From Microbacterium terregens (lineage in GTDB: Bacteria; Actinomycetota; Actinomycetes; Actinomycetales; Microbacteriaceae), in contig NZ_BAAAWH010000001.1 of NCBI RefSeq assembly GCF_039534975.1, positions 744,001-808,000 of the forward strand: a DNA stretch of 64,000 nucleotides, written 5' to 3'. The notes under the pieces were generated by a model. The model did not search any database. It was not told where the DNA came from and was given only the letters and a program-made list of their open reading frames with translations. Below, one piece after another: positions 32,970 to 41,513 of the stretch. How positions within the stretch are numbered: position 1 is the first letter of the stretch; every line of letters starts with the position of its first letter. Both the position numbers and the translations under genes were made by a program.

Positions 32970-33938
32970 GTGACGCGCGCGGATCCCGCCGCCGAGCTGG
33001 CCGTCGAGACGTCCGGCCTCACCAAGCGCTTCGGCGCGCAGACGGCGGTCGACGCGGTCGATCTTGCCGTCCCGCGAGGGGCCGTCTTCGGCTTCCTGGG
33101 GCCGAACGGCTCAGGAAAGACCACCACGATCCGGATGCTGCTCGGACTGCTGCGGGCGACCAGCGGTGCAGCGCAGGTGCTGGGTTCGCCGATGCCGCAG
33201 GCGCTGGATGCGGTCCTCCCGCGGGTGGGTGCGCTCGTGGAAGGACCGGCCTTCTCACCGTTCCTCACCGGCGAGCAGAATCTGCGGCGCTTCGACGCGG
33301 CCGACCGGCACTCGTCTCCGCGCACTCGGCAGGCGCGGGTGGCCGCAGCGCTGGATCGGGTGGGGCTCTCGCACGCGGCGGGAAAGAAGGCCCACGCGTA
33401 CTCGCTGGGCATGAAGCAGCGGCTCGGTCTGGCCAACGCCCTGCTCATGCCGCGGGAGCTGCTCGTCTTGGACGAGCCGACGAACGGCCTCGACCCGCAG
33501 GGCACCCGCGAGGTGCGGGCGCTCATCCGCTCGTTCGCGGCGGACGGCACCACCGTCTTCGTCTCCAGCCACCTCCTCGCCGAGGTCGAGCAGCTCTGCA
33601 CGCACGTCGGGGTCATGAGCGCGGGGCGCCTGGTGGCCCAGGGCACGCTCGAGGGTTTCCGACGTTCGGGTGGGCGGGGTCGCGTCCGCGTCCGCACGCC
33701 CGACCTTCCGCTCGCGCGCGGCGTGCTCGCGGACCTGGGTGTCCAGGCGGACGCGCAGGGCGCGGCATCCGATCTGGATCAGGTGTCCGCCGCGATGCCC
33801 GACGACGTCGAGCCCGAGGCGATCGTCCGGGCGCTCGTGGCCGCGGGCGTGCGGGTGCGCGGCTTCGAGGTCGTCGGCGCGAGTCTCGAGCAGCGGTTCG
33901 TCGAACTGACCGGCGAGGGGTTCGATGTCCTCGCGTGA
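32970..33938 (+). CDS. ABC transporter ATP-binding protein (ABC-2 exporter)
   Basis: 322 aa from GTG 32970, four bases after the LolA-like stop. Walker A GFLGPNGSGKTTTIRMLLGL, signature AHAYSLGMKQRLGLANALLM (SLGMKQ in place of LSGGQ, common in this class), Walker B LLVLDEPTNGLDPQGTREV and switch His SSHLLAEVEQLC. The C-terminal 90 residues form the extension seen in drug/lipid exporter ATPases. It energises the overlapping permease gene. Expected at the cytosolic face of the membrane as a dimer. Confidence 0.95.
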   Translation: MTRADPAAELAVETSGLTKRFGAQTAVDAVDLAVPRGAVFGFLGPNGSGKTTTIRMLLGLLRATSGAAQVLGSPMPQALDAVLPRVGALVEGPAFSPFLTGEQNLRRFDAADRHSSPRTRQARVAAALDRVGLSHAAGKKAHAYSLGMKQRLGLANALLMPRELLVLDEPTNGLDPQGTREVRALIRSFAADGTTVFVSSHLLAEVEQLCTHVGVMSAGRLVAQGTLEGFRRSGGRGRVRVRTPDLPLARGVLADLGVQADAQGAASDLDQVSAAMPDDVEPEAIVRALVAAGVRVRGFEVVGASLEQRFVELTGEGFDVLA

Positions 33939-34806
33939 GCGTGCCGCCTCCACGGCGGACGGGCGTGGCGTCCGGGGCGGACGCCCGGCAGGCGGCACGG
34001 TGCAGCTGCTGGGGAATGAGATGGCCACGCAGTTCCGACGCCGGCGGACGTGGGCGATGCTCGGGGCGCTCGCGCTGATCCCCATTCTGATCGCGATCGC
34101 CATCCGGCTGGTGGGCGGCTCGAACCCGGGACGCGGTCCCGCCTTCCTCGATCAGATCGCCGGCAACGGCCTGTTCGTGGGGCTGGCGGCGATGACGGTC
34201 GCCATCCCGCTGTTCCTCCCGCTCACGGTGAGCGTCGCGTCCGGCGACGCGATCGCCGGCGAGGCCGGTCACGGAACGCTCCGGTACCTTCTGCTGGCGC
34301 CGGCCGGGCGGGTACGGCTGCTGGTCGTGAAGTACCTCTTCGCGGCGGCGTTCTGTATCGCCGGCACGCTCACGGTCGTGGTGGTCGGGTCACTCGCGGG
34401 CTGGGCGCTGTTTCCGGTCGGACCGGTGACGCTGCTGTCGGGAGCGCAGGTCTCGGTCGGCGAAGGGCTGATCCGGCTGCTCGCGATCGCCGCCTACGTG
34501 TCCGTCTCGCTCCTCGGACTGTCGGCGATCGGACTCTTCTTCTCGACGCTGACCACCGTGCCCATCGGAGCCATGGCGGCGACAGCGATCCTGGCGGTCA
34601 CCGCGCAGATCGTCGGAGCGATCCCGCAGCTGGAGGCGCTGCATCCCTGGCTGTTCACGGATCGCTGGCTGGAGTTCGCCGATCTGCTGCGCTCGCCGAT
34701 GGTCTGGGACTCCTTCGCCGGGAACGCCGTGCTTCAGGCGGGATACGTGCTGGTCTTCGGTGGCGCGGCGATCGCACGGTTCGTCACGAAGGACGTCCTG
34801 TCCTAG
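33925..34806 (+). CDS. ABC-2 type transporter permease
   Basis: 293 aa from ATG 33925, overlapping the ATPase gene by 14 bp. The polar start (MSSRERAASTADGRGVRGGR) precedes six membrane helices: MLGALALIPILIAIAIRLVG, NGLFVGLAAMTVAIPLFLPL, YLFAAAFCIAGTLTVVVVGS, LIRLLAIAAYVSVSLLGLSA, AMAATAILAVTAQIVGA and a final VLQAGYVLVFGGAAIARF. GDAIAGEAGHGTLRYLLLAP is the conserved cytosolic loop of ABC-2 permeases. It pairs with the ATPase and the LolA-fold protein. A strong hairpin follows its stop. Confidence 0.93.
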   Translation: MSSRERAASTADGRGVRGGRPAGGTVQLLGNEMATQFRRRRTWAMLGALALIPILIAIAIRLVGGSNPGRGPAFLDQIAGNGLFVGLAAMTVAIPLFLPLTVSVASGDAIAGEAGHGTLRYLLLAPAGRVRLLVVKYLFAAAFCIAGTLTVVVVGSLAGWALFPVGPVTLLSGAQVSVGEGLIRLLAIAAYVSVSLLGLSAIGLFFSTLTTVPIGAMAATAILAVTAQIVGAIPQLEALHPWLFTDRWLEFADLLRSPMVWDSFAGNAVLQAGYVLVFGGAAIARFVTKDVLS

Positions 34807-34835
34807 CGGCCGCCGGCTGTGCGTGGCGGGAACGA

Positions 34836-34869
34836 CGACGCGGCGGGACCTTCCGGTCCCGCCGCGTCG
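34836..34869. terminator. 15-bp perfect GC-rich hairpin, TTCC loop
   Basis: CGACGCGGCGGGACC (34836-34850) pairs perfectly with 34855-34869 around TTCC, 30 bp after the permease stop and 40 bp from the stop of the convergent SDR. The short stable loop and position mark a bidirectional terminator. Confidence 0.8.
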
Positions 34870-34908
34870 ATGAGCGACCCGCTCTCGGGGCTGCGGGGAT
34901 GCCTGGTG

Positions 34909-35646
34909 TCAGCCGGCGGTGACGCCGCCGTCGGCGACGAACTCGGCGCCGGTCGCGAAGCTCGCGTCGTCGCTCGCGACGAACGCGATGAGCGCCGCCA
35001 TCTCCTCGGGGCGGCCCAGCCGACCCATCGGGGTGCCGGCGATGAGCATGTCGCGGTCGGTCTCACCCAGGATCGGGGTGTCGACGAAGCCGGGGTGCAC
35101 GGAGTTGACGCGCACACCCTCCTTCGCCCAGCCCAGCGCTGTCGTCTTGGTGAGCAGCCGGACGGCGCCCTTGGCGGCGTGGTAGGCGGGGCTGACGCCC
35201 GAGCCGACGATGCCGTACATCGAGCTGATGTTGACGACGGATCCGTTGCCGCTCGCCTTGAGCGCATCGGCGGCGGCCTTCATGCCCAGGAAGACGCTGG
35301 TCTGCGTCACGGCGACGACCTTGTCCCACGTGGCGAGGGTGGTCACTTCGAGCGGCTCGGTGTCGCCGATGCCGGCGTTGTTGACCAGCACGTCGAGTCC
35401 GCCGAACTTCTGCACGGTCGCGGCGACCGCGTCGGCCCAGCCCTGCTCGCTGGTCACGTCGAGGTGCACGAAGGCGGCCTTCGCTCCGGAGGCCTCGATC
35501 TCGGCCACGACGGCCGCGCCGGCGTCGTCCTGCACGTCCGCGATCACGACCGCGCCGCCTTCCGAAGCGATCCGGAGTGCCGTCGCCTTGCCAATACCGC
35601 TTGCGCCGCCCGTCACCAGGGCGACACGGTCATCGAACCGAGCCAT
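34909..35646 (-). CDS. SDR-family oxidoreductase (glucose 1-dehydrogenase / ketoreductase-like)
   Basis: 245 aa from ATG 35646. VALVTGGASGIGKATALRIA is the cofactor loop, ADVQDD after strand 2 (Asp) favours NAD(H), then VLVNNAGIGDTEP, catalytic Ser in SVVNISSMYGIVGSGVSPAY with YHAAKG (Tyr and Lys), and SFATGAEFVADGGVTAG at the end. Close to the broad group annotated as glucose 1-dehydrogenase or 3-oxoacyl reductase. The substrate cannot be set from sequence. The upstream gap (to 35763) carries TATAAC on this strand (about 35727-35732) as a possible -10 box. Confidence 0.9.
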   Translation of the reverse strand: MARFDDRVALVTGGASGIGKATALRIASEGGAVVIADVQDDAGAAVVAEIEASGAKAAFVHLDVTSEQGWADAVAATVQKFGGLDVLVNNAGIGDTEPLEVTTLATWDKVVAVTQTSVFLGMKAAADALKASGNGSVVNISSMYGIVGSGVSPAYHAAKGAVRLLTKTTALGWAKEGVRVNSVHPGFVDTPILGETDRDMLIAGTPMGRLGRPEEMAALIAFVASDDASFATGAEFVADGGVTAG

Positions 35647-35763
35647 GATCTTCCTCTTCCTCTTCGTCTTCCGCCCTCCCAGAATGTGCTGGGGGCGTAC
35701 CGGTTACAACCCGAATGCGCGAGTTATATTCCGGTGAATAGATATGAGGATGCCGCTCTGTGT

Positions 35764-36828
35764 CTAGGCGACGAGGCGGGCGAGCTCTGCGGCGAAGGCG
35801 TCCACGTCGGCTTCGCTGGTGTCGAAGGAGCACATCCAGCGGACTTCGTTCTTCGCGGCATCCCAGTCGTAGAAGCGGAACGCCTCGCGCAGCCGGTCGG
35901 CCACACCGGCGGGGAGCGTCGCGAACACGCCGTTGGCCTGGGTCGGCTGAGTGAATGCCACGCCACGAAGGGATCCGTCGGCCAGGCCCGCCTCGACGGT
36001 GGCCCGCAGGCGCGCCGCCATGGCGTTCGAGTGGGATGCGTTGCGCAGCCACAGGTCGCCCTCCAGCAGTGCGATGAGCTGCGCCGAGACGAAGCGCATC
36101 TTCGATGAGAGCTGCATGTTCAGCTTGCGCAGGAAGGTCAGGCCGGTCGAGGCCTCGGGATCGAGGACGACGATCGCCTCGCCCAGCATCGCGCCGTTCT
36201 TCGTGCCGCCGAAGCTGAGGACATCCACCCCGATGTCCCGCGTGAAGGCGCGCAGCGGCAGTCCGAGCGAGGCTGCGGCGTTGGAGACGCGGGCGCCGTC
36301 CATGTGCAGCTTCATCCCGAGCGCGTGCGTGTGATCGGCGATCGCCCGCAGCTCGTCGACGGAATACACCGTGCCGAGCTCGGTGGATTGGGCCACCGAG
36401 ACCACGAGCGGCTGAGCGCGGTGCTCGTCGCCCCACCCCCAGGCCTCGCGGTCGATGAGCTCGGGCGTGAGCTTGCCGTCGTCGGTCGGCACGGTGAGGA
36501 GCTTGATGCCGGCGACGCGCTCCGGCGCACCCCCCTCGTCCACGTTGATGTGGGCGGTGGACGCCGCGATCACCGCGCCCCAGCGGGGGAGCATCGACTG
36601 GAGGCCGACGACGTTCGCGCCGGTGCCGTTGAACACGGGGAACGCCTCGACGCCGTCGCCGAAGTGGTGGGCGAAGACCTCCTGCAGCCGCGCGGTGTAG
36701 TCGTCCTCGCCGTAGGCGACCTGATGGCCGTCGTTCGCGACCACGATGGCGGCGAGCACCTCGGGGTGGATGCCGGAGTAGTTGTCGGACGCGAAGCCGC
36801 GCAGGGCGGTGTCATGAAGCGGAGTCAC
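35764..36828 (-). CDS. Low-specificity L-threonine aldolase (PLP enzyme)
   Basis: 354 aa from ATG 36828. Aldolase/beta-eliminating lyase features: FASDNYSGIHPEVLAAIVVA, the substrate region GHQVAYGEDDYTARLQEVFA, VFNGTGANVVGLQSML, HINVDEGGAPERVAGIKLL, MKLHMDGARVSNAAASLG (Asp and Arg near PLP) and VLSFGGTKNGAMLGEAIVVL (PLP Lys). It splits threonine or allo-threonine to glycine and acetaldehyde in the cytosol. Single gene; a 539-bp repeat array lies upstream, between its start and the divergent MFS gene. Confidence 0.93.
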   Translation of the reverse strand: MTPLHDTALRGFASDNYSGIHPEVLAAIVVANDGHQVAYGEDDYTARLQEVFAHHFGDGVEAFPVFNGTGANVVGLQSMLPRWGAVIAASTAHINVDEGGAPERVAGIKLLTVPTDDGKLTPELIDREAWGWGDEHRAQPLVVSVAQSTELGTVYSVDELRAIADHTHALGMKLHMDGARVSNAAASLGLPLRAFTRDIGVDVLSFGGTKNGAMLGEAIVVLDPEASTGLTFLRKLNMQLSSKMRFVSAQLIALLEGDLWLRNASHSNAMAARLRATVEAGLADGSLRGVAFTQPTQANGVFATLPAGVADRLREAFRFYDWDAAKNEVRWMCSFDTSEADVDAFAAELARLVA

Positions 36829-36922
36829 GCCTCAAGCCTACGGCCGCCGGGTGTCCCTCTCCCGGGCGCGCGCTGCGTCCCGCGCGGGGCCGTGCCCGGT
36901 GTTCCCCAGTCCCTTTCTGCGC

Positions 36923-37330
36923 GCGCGTTGGTGTGGGATGCCGCAACTTGTGGCTGCGGAAGCCGAGGGGTTGCGCGAGCCGGGCGCTCCGCCGTCAGGT
37001 TCTGCGGGCGCGTTGGGGCGGGATGCCGCAACTTGTGGCTGCGGAGCGCGACGGGCCTGCGCAGCCCCGTGCTCCGCAGTCAGGTTCTGCGCGTGCGTTG
37101 GCGTGGGATACCGCAACTTGTGGCTGCGGAGCGCGACGGGGCTGCGCAGCCCGGGCGCTCCGCAGTCAGGTTCTGCGGGCGCGTTGGTGCGGGATGCCGC
37201 GACTTGTGACTGCGGAGCGCGATGGGGCTGCGCGACCCAGCCGATCCGCAGTCACGTTCTGCGGGCGCGTTGGTGCGGGATGCCGCAACTTGTGGCTGCG
37301 GAGCCCGACGGGCTCCGCGAGCGGATGCGG
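36923..37330. repeat. Five tandem 85/86-bp hairpin units, family B
   Basis: Units start with GCGCGTTGG (one GTGCGTTGG) at 36923, 37008, 37093, 37179 and 37265, so the period is 85, 85, 86 and 86 bp. Each holds GGGATGCCGCAACTTGTGGC and then GCTGCGGAGCGC, which pairs with GCGCTCCGCAGTC about 20 nt later around an inner GGGCTGCGCAGCCC dyad. The last unit is truncated. The array occupies most of the 539-bp divergent gap between threonine aldolase and the MFS gene and must contain or displace their promoters. No gene is visible in the gap. Confidence 0.92.
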
Positions 37331-37367
37331 GGTTCCGGATGTCGGGAGCCGTGGGTATCCTCGCGAA

Positions 37368-38789
37368 ATGACCTCCCCAGGCGACTCGGGCGCTATGGCG
37401 GCCGCACAGAACGGGACCGCGGAGCAGTCACCTGCGCACCACGCGCCGGCCCCGCCGCCCGGCGGCATGCGCACGTTCGTCCAAGTGCTGGTCAATACGG
37501 CGATCGCGAACATCACCACGAGCTTTCTGTGGTTCGCCCTCACCTTCTGGGTCTACATCGAGACGCAGTCGGTGCTGGCGACCGGCATCATCGGCGGTGC
37601 GTACATGCTGTTCGTCGCGATCTTCTCGATGGTGTTCGGCACGATCGTCGATCGCTACCGCAAGCACGTGGTGATGGTGCTCTCGAGCCTGATCACGCTG
37701 GCGTCGTTCCTCGTCGCGGGCGCGCTCTACCTCGCCCAGCCCGAGTCCGCGCTCCTGGACATCGGCGGGCCGTGGTTCTGGCTGTTCTCCGGCATCATCC
37801 TGTTCGGTGGGGTCATCGAGAACATGCGCAACATCGCGCTGTCCACGACCGTCACGCTGCTGGTCCCCGTAGAGCGGCACGCGAACGCCAACGGCATGGT
37901 CGGCACCGTGCAGGGGATCGCGTTCACCGTCACGAGCGTGTTCAGCGGGCTGGCGATCGGTCTGCTCGGCATGGGCTGGACACTCGTCATCGCGATAGCC
38001 TTCACGCTGCTGGCGCTGCTTCACGTCGCATTCCTGCGGATCCCCGAAGACAGACCCGTCCGTGAGGGCGAACGCCAGCCGGTCGTGGACGTGCGCGGCA
38101 GCATCCGCGCGATCCGGTCGGCTCCGGGCCTGTTCGCGCTGATCATCTTCGCCACGTTCAACAACCTCATCGGCGGTGTCTACATGGCGCTGATGGACCC
38201 CTACGGACTGACGCTGTTCCCCGTCGAGTGGTGGGGTGTGGTGCTCGGGGTCGCCTCGACGGGGTTCATCATCGGCGGCATCGTGATCGCCGCGCGCGGA
38301 CTCGGCCGCAACCCGATCCGCACGATGCTGCTCGTCGTCGTGGCCATGGGGGTACTGGGCGCGCTCTTCACGATCCGCGACTGGTGGTGGCTGTACGCCG
38401 CGGGCATCTGGGTCTACATGGCGCTGGTGCCCGCCGTCGAGGCGTCGGAGCAGACCGTCATCCAGAAAGTCGTGCCGTTCCGCACGCAGGGGCGGGTCTT
38501 CGGCTTCGCGGCGGCGTTCGAGTCGGCCGCCGCGCCGATCACGGCGTTCCTCATCGCACCGATCGCGCAGTTCTGGATCATCCCGTACATGGATTCGGAT
38601 GCCGGTCAGCAGGCGTGGGGGTGGCTCCTCGGCGACGGCGAGGCGCGGGGCATCGCGCTCGTGTTCCTCGTCAGCGGTCTCATCATGGTCGTCGTGGCGC
38701 TGCTCGCGTTCACCACGCGCAGCTACCGGACGCTGTCGAAGGAGTACGAGCGCGCTCCGGACCCGCTCGATGCCGACCCGGTCGCCTGA
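37368..38789 (+). CDS. MFS transporter
   Basis: 473 aa from ATG 37368. A polar, Pro-rich N-terminus (residues 1-33) precedes 12 predicted helices, beginning TFVQVLVNTAIANITTSFLW. The MFS loop 2-3 motif appears as GTIVDRYRKHVVMVLSSLIT. Other segments are IENMRNIALSTTVTLLVPVE, GMVGTVQGIAFTVTSVFSGL and a long soluble tail ERAPDPLDADPVA. It resembles the MFS_3-type / enterobactin exporter-like group, but the substrate is unknown. The stop codon lies inside the first unit of a 37-bp tandem repeat. Confidence 0.9.
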   Translation: MTSPGDSGAMAAAQNGTAEQSPAHHAPAPPPGGMRTFVQVLVNTAIANITTSFLWFALTFWVYIETQSVLATGIIGGAYMLFVAIFSMVFGTIVDRYRKHVVMVLSSLITLASFLVAGALYLAQPESALLDIGGPWFWLFSGIILFGGVIENMRNIALSTTVTLLVPVERHANANGMVGTVQGIAFTVTSVFSGLAIGLLGMGWTLVIAIAFTLLALLHVAFLRIPEDRPVREGERQPVVDVRGSIRAIRSAPGLFALIIFATFNNLIGGVYMALMDPYGLTLFPVEWWGVVLGVASTGFIIGGIVIAARGLGRNPIRTMLLVVVAMGVLGALFTIRDWWWLYAAGIWVYMALVPAVEASEQTVIQKVVPFRTQGRVFGFAAAFESAAAPITAFLIAPIAQFWIIPYMDSDAGQQAWGWLLGDGEARGIALVFLVSGLIMVVVALLAFTTRSYRTLSKEYERAPDPLDADPVA

Positions 38790-38908
38790 TCGTGTCGGCC
38801 CGCTCGTAGCCGATCCGGTCGCCTGATCGTGTCGGCTCGCTCGAAGCCGACCAGGTCGCCTGATCGTGTCGGCTCGCTCGAAGCCGACCCGGTCGCCTGA
38901 TCGCGCCG
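38772..38908. repeat. 37-bp tandem repeat spanning the MFS stop codon
   Basis: Units start with GCCGAYCCGGTCGCCTGATC (variants) at 38772, 38809, 38846 and 38883, a period of exactly 37 bp, the last unit partial. The first unit encodes the last residues of the MFS protein (ADPVA and TGA). GTCGGCT-N7-AGCCGAC inside each unit makes a 7-bp hairpin, so the transcript end would carry up to three hairpins. Confidence 0.92.
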
Positions 38909-38938
38909 GGGGCCCGGAGCTCGATGGTGCGCCGCGCC

Positions 38939-39613
38939 TCAGTCGTCGCCGAGGGTGACGACGGTGTCGTTGAGGGATGCCGCGTCGGCGTCCCACAGGC
39001 CCACCACGCGCGCGGCGAGCGCGTCCTCCAGCCCCGCCAGGGTCTTCACGCGGAAGATCACGGCCGCCGCGGACAGCTCGGCGCCGGCATCCCTCGCGCT
39101 CTTGCCGAAGCCCTGCGCGACGGCACGGGTCCAGGCCTCACTCGCGGCCTTGACGGCGGCGTAGTTCGCCCCGCCCGCGAGGGGCCGGGTGACCGAGGTC
39201 GAGGACACGATCGCGAGGCGACCGGCCGGCGACGCACGCAGATCGGAGTCGAAAGCGCGACTGACGTGCCGCAGAGCCGTGAACGAGCGCTCGAGGAATC
39301 GGTAGTCCTCGTCGCTCTGGCCGGCCAGTCCGCCGCCCCCGCGCCAGCCCCCGACCAGGTGCACGATGCCGTCCACCCGGCCATCGGAGTCGTGCACCTG
39401 CTGGGCCAGGTCCTGCACCGCCGACTCGTCGGTGAGGTCGCAGGCGCGCACCGAGATGCCGGGGACCTCTGCGGCGAGCGCGTCGAGCTTTCCGGCATCC
39501 CGCCCGACCGCCACGACCCGCGCTCCGGCCGCAGTCAGGGCGCGCGCGCAGGTCAGCCCGCTGGTGCTGGTCGCTCCTGCGACCAGCACCAGACGGTTCG
39601 CGATGTCAGGCAT
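38939..39613 (-). CDS. SDR-family NAD(P)-binding protein
   Basis: 224 aa from ATG 39613. RLVLVAGATSTSGLTCARAL is an altered cofactor loop (GATSTSG instead of TGxxxGIG), followed by VVAVGRDAGKLDALAAEVPG, VDGIVHLVGGWRGGGG (replacing NNAG), SSTSVTRPLAGGANYAAVKA with Ser, Tyr and Lys in place. Short for a classical SDR. Its start overlaps the end of the DUF6421 gene by 8 bp, so the two are translated together. Function unknown; a link with the DUF6421 protein is the only context clue. Confidence 0.85.
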   Translation of the reverse strand: MPDIANRLVLVAGATSTSGLTCARALTAAGARVVAVGRDAGKLDALAAEVPGISVRACDLTDESAVQDLAQQVHDSDGRVDGIVHLVGGWRGGGGLAGQSDEDYRFLERSFTALRHVSRAFDSDLRASPAGRLAIVSSTSVTRPLAGGANYAAVKAASEAWTRAVAQGFGKSARDAGAELSAAAVIFRVKTLAGLEDALAARVVGLWDADAASLNDTVVTLGDD

Positions 39614-41057
39614 CGTCTGCGCGGATGCCGGCCGTGGACTCGATCACCGGGCGCATCTTCTTCTCCAGCGCTTCGAAGAACATCGACAGCGGGAACTCGT
39701 CGTCCAGCACCGCGTCGGTGTACCCCTTCGGCGGGCCGGCGAGGACGTCGTCGGGCAGGCCGCGCGCCCAGCGCGACGCCGGGTTCGGTGTGAGCGTGCC
39801 CCGCACGAGTTCGTATGCGGCCAGCCAGTGCGCGGTCTTCGGCCGGTCGATCGAGCGCCAGTACAGCTCGTCGATCGCGTCGCCGAGCGCCACGACCGCC
39901 GCCGGCACGTCGGCCCAGTCGAAGGCGAGCGAGGTGTCCGTCCAGTGCAGGACGCCGCGCTGGTGCAGCCAGGCGAACAGCAGCTGTCCGCCCACCGCGT
40001 CGTAGTTGCGCACGCGCGTGCCGGTGATCGCGAATCGGAAGATCCGGTCGAAGATCACGGCGTACTGCACGAGGCGCGCGTGCTCGAGCATCTCGGACTC
40101 CGCGTTCGAGAGCGTCGCGCCCGACTCGACCCTCTCGCTCAGGCGCTTCTGGATCGCCACGACCTCGCGGAAGGCCGTGAGGTCGCAGCGCAGCTCTTCG
40201 AGCGAGTACAGGAAGTACGGCATCCGCTGCTTGATCATGAAGGGATCGAAGGGCAGGTCGCCGCGCATGTGCGTGCGGTCGTGGATGATGTCCCACATCA
40301 CGAACGTCTTCTCCGCGAGGGCCTGGTCCTCCAGCATCCGCTCCGCCTCAGCGGGCAGGTCGAGCTTCGTGATGGCGGATGCCGCGTGCACGACGCGCCG
40401 GTAGCGCGCCGCCTCGCGGTCCTGGAAGATCGCGCCCCACGTGAACGCCGGGATCTCGCGCATGGCGACGGTCTCGGGAAACAGGACGGCCGAGTTCGTG
40501 TCGTACCCCGGTGTGAAGTCCACGAGCCGCAGCGAGACGAACAGCCGGTTGGCGTACTCGGTCTCGAGTTGCGCGATGAACTCGGGCCAGATCACCTCGA
40601 CGATCAGCGCCTCGACGTACCGGTTGGACGACCCGTTCTGCGTGTACATCGGGAACACGACGAGGTGACGGATGCCGTCCACGCGCCGCTCCTGCGGCTG
40701 GAACGCGACCAGCGAGTCGAAGAAGTCGGGTACGCCGAAGTCCCCCTCGGCCCAGCGCTCGAAATCCGTCACGGATGTCCGCAAGTACGCGGCATCATGC
40801 GGGAAGCGAGGGCTGAGGTCACCGATCGCGGCGACGATCGCGGCGACGTGCTGCCTGGCGGCGGCGTGGTCCGCGGCATCCGGAACCGAACCGTCCTGGG
40901 CCTGCATGGACTGGAGCGCCGTGGCCGACGCCTTGAGGCTCAGCCACGCGGGCGAGCTCTCGACGTCGCGGGCCAGGGCGCGGGTGTCCTCGACGACCTC
41001 GGGCTCGCCGATGATCGCCTTCTGTGCACCGGGGGTGGTGTGCATCGTGCTGGACAT
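39606..41057 (-). CDS. DUF6421 family protein
   Basis: 483 aa from ATG 41057, chosen because GGAGG stands 8 nt ahead; longer frames run into repeat DNA. It is a soluble, acidic protein with LVVFPMYTQNGSSNRYVEAL, VIWPEFIAQLETEYANRLF, DFTPGYDTNSAVLFPETVAM, FVMWDIIHDRTHMRGDLPFD and AITGTRVRNYDAVGGQLLFA. HDRTHMRGD has His residues that could bind metal. I recognise it as an actinobacterial family of unknown function. Coupled with the SDR downstream. The upstream side is the mirrored 22-bp repeat array. Confidence 0.85.
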   Translation of the reverse strand: MSSTMHTTPGAQKAIIGEPEVVEDTRALARDVESSPAWLSLKASATALQSMQAQDGSVPDAADHAAARQHVAAIVAAIGDLSPRFPHDAAYLRTSVTDFERWAEGDFGVPDFFDSLVAFQPQERRVDGIRHLVVFPMYTQNGSSNRYVEALIVEVIWPEFIAQLETEYANRLFVSLRLVDFTPGYDTNSAVLFPETVAMREIPAFTWGAIFQDREAARYRRVVHAASAITKLDLPAEAERMLEDQALAEKTFVMWDIIHDRTHMRGDLPFDPFMIKQRMPYFLYSLEELRCDLTAFREVVAIQKRLSERVESGATLSNAESEMLEHARLVQYAVIFDRIFRFAITGTRVRNYDAVGGQLLFAWLHQRGVLHWTDTSLAFDWADVPAAVVALGDAIDELYWRSIDRPKTAHWLAAYELVRGTLTPNPASRWARGLPDDVLAGPPKGYTDAVLDDEFPLSMFFEALEKKMRPVIESTAGIRADDA

Positions 41058-41150
41058 GTGGGGAACCTCCGATCTGCGAGGTCGGGCCGCGCGCGCGGCG
41101 GTGGGTGGTTTCGGTAAATCGTACCCGTGCCGCCCCCGCCGCTCGCGAGC

Positions 41151-41490
41151 GTGCATGTCCCAGCTCGCGAGAGTGCATGTCCCAGCTCGCGAGAGTGCAT
41201 GTCCCGGCTGGCGAGAGTGCATGTCCCGGCTGGCGAGAGTGCATGTCCCGGCTCGCGAGAGTGCATGTCCCGGCTCGCGAGAGTGCATGTTGCTGCTTGC
41301 GAGAGTGCACGTCGCTCCGCCCCGGACGTGCAAGTTCGGGGCAGGGGATGCACTCTCGCGAGCGGGACGTGCACTTTCGTGGGCGGCGACGTGCACCCTC
41401 GGCGGCGGTAACGTGCACTCTCGGCAGCCGGGCGTGCACTCTCGGCAGTCGGGGCGTGCACCCTCGCGACCCGGGCGTGCACCCCGGGCA
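41151..41490. repeat. Mirrored 22-bp repeat array, family C, first locus
   Basis: Eight direct units of GTGCATGTCCCGGCTCGCGA plus GA start at 41151, 41173, 41195, 41217, 41239, 41261, 41283 and 41305, exactly 22 bp apart. After a 40-bp centre (CCCCGGACGTGCAAGTTCGG) come seven units in reverse orientation (TGCACTCTCGCGAGCGGGAC and variants) at 41349, 41370, 41392, 41414, 41435, 41457 and 41478, 21-22 bp apart. It fills the 456-bp gap between the DUF6421 start and the end of mmsA; no gene is seen there. There are no spacers, so it is not CRISPR. The same family and layout recur at 58484-58861. Confidence 0.95.
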
Positions 41491-41513
41491 GCGGGGCGGA
41501 CGGGTGGGCCGGA

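Noticed and set aside
41058-41396. Longer N-terminus of the DUF6421 protein reading through the 22-bp array
   Set aside because: It would consist of repeat-derived peptide; a strong GGAGG lies ahead of ATG 41057 where the family sequence begins.
41151-41490. CRISPR-like regular repeats
   Set aside because: Units are directly joined with no unique spacers, half are inverted, and there are no cas genes in the window.
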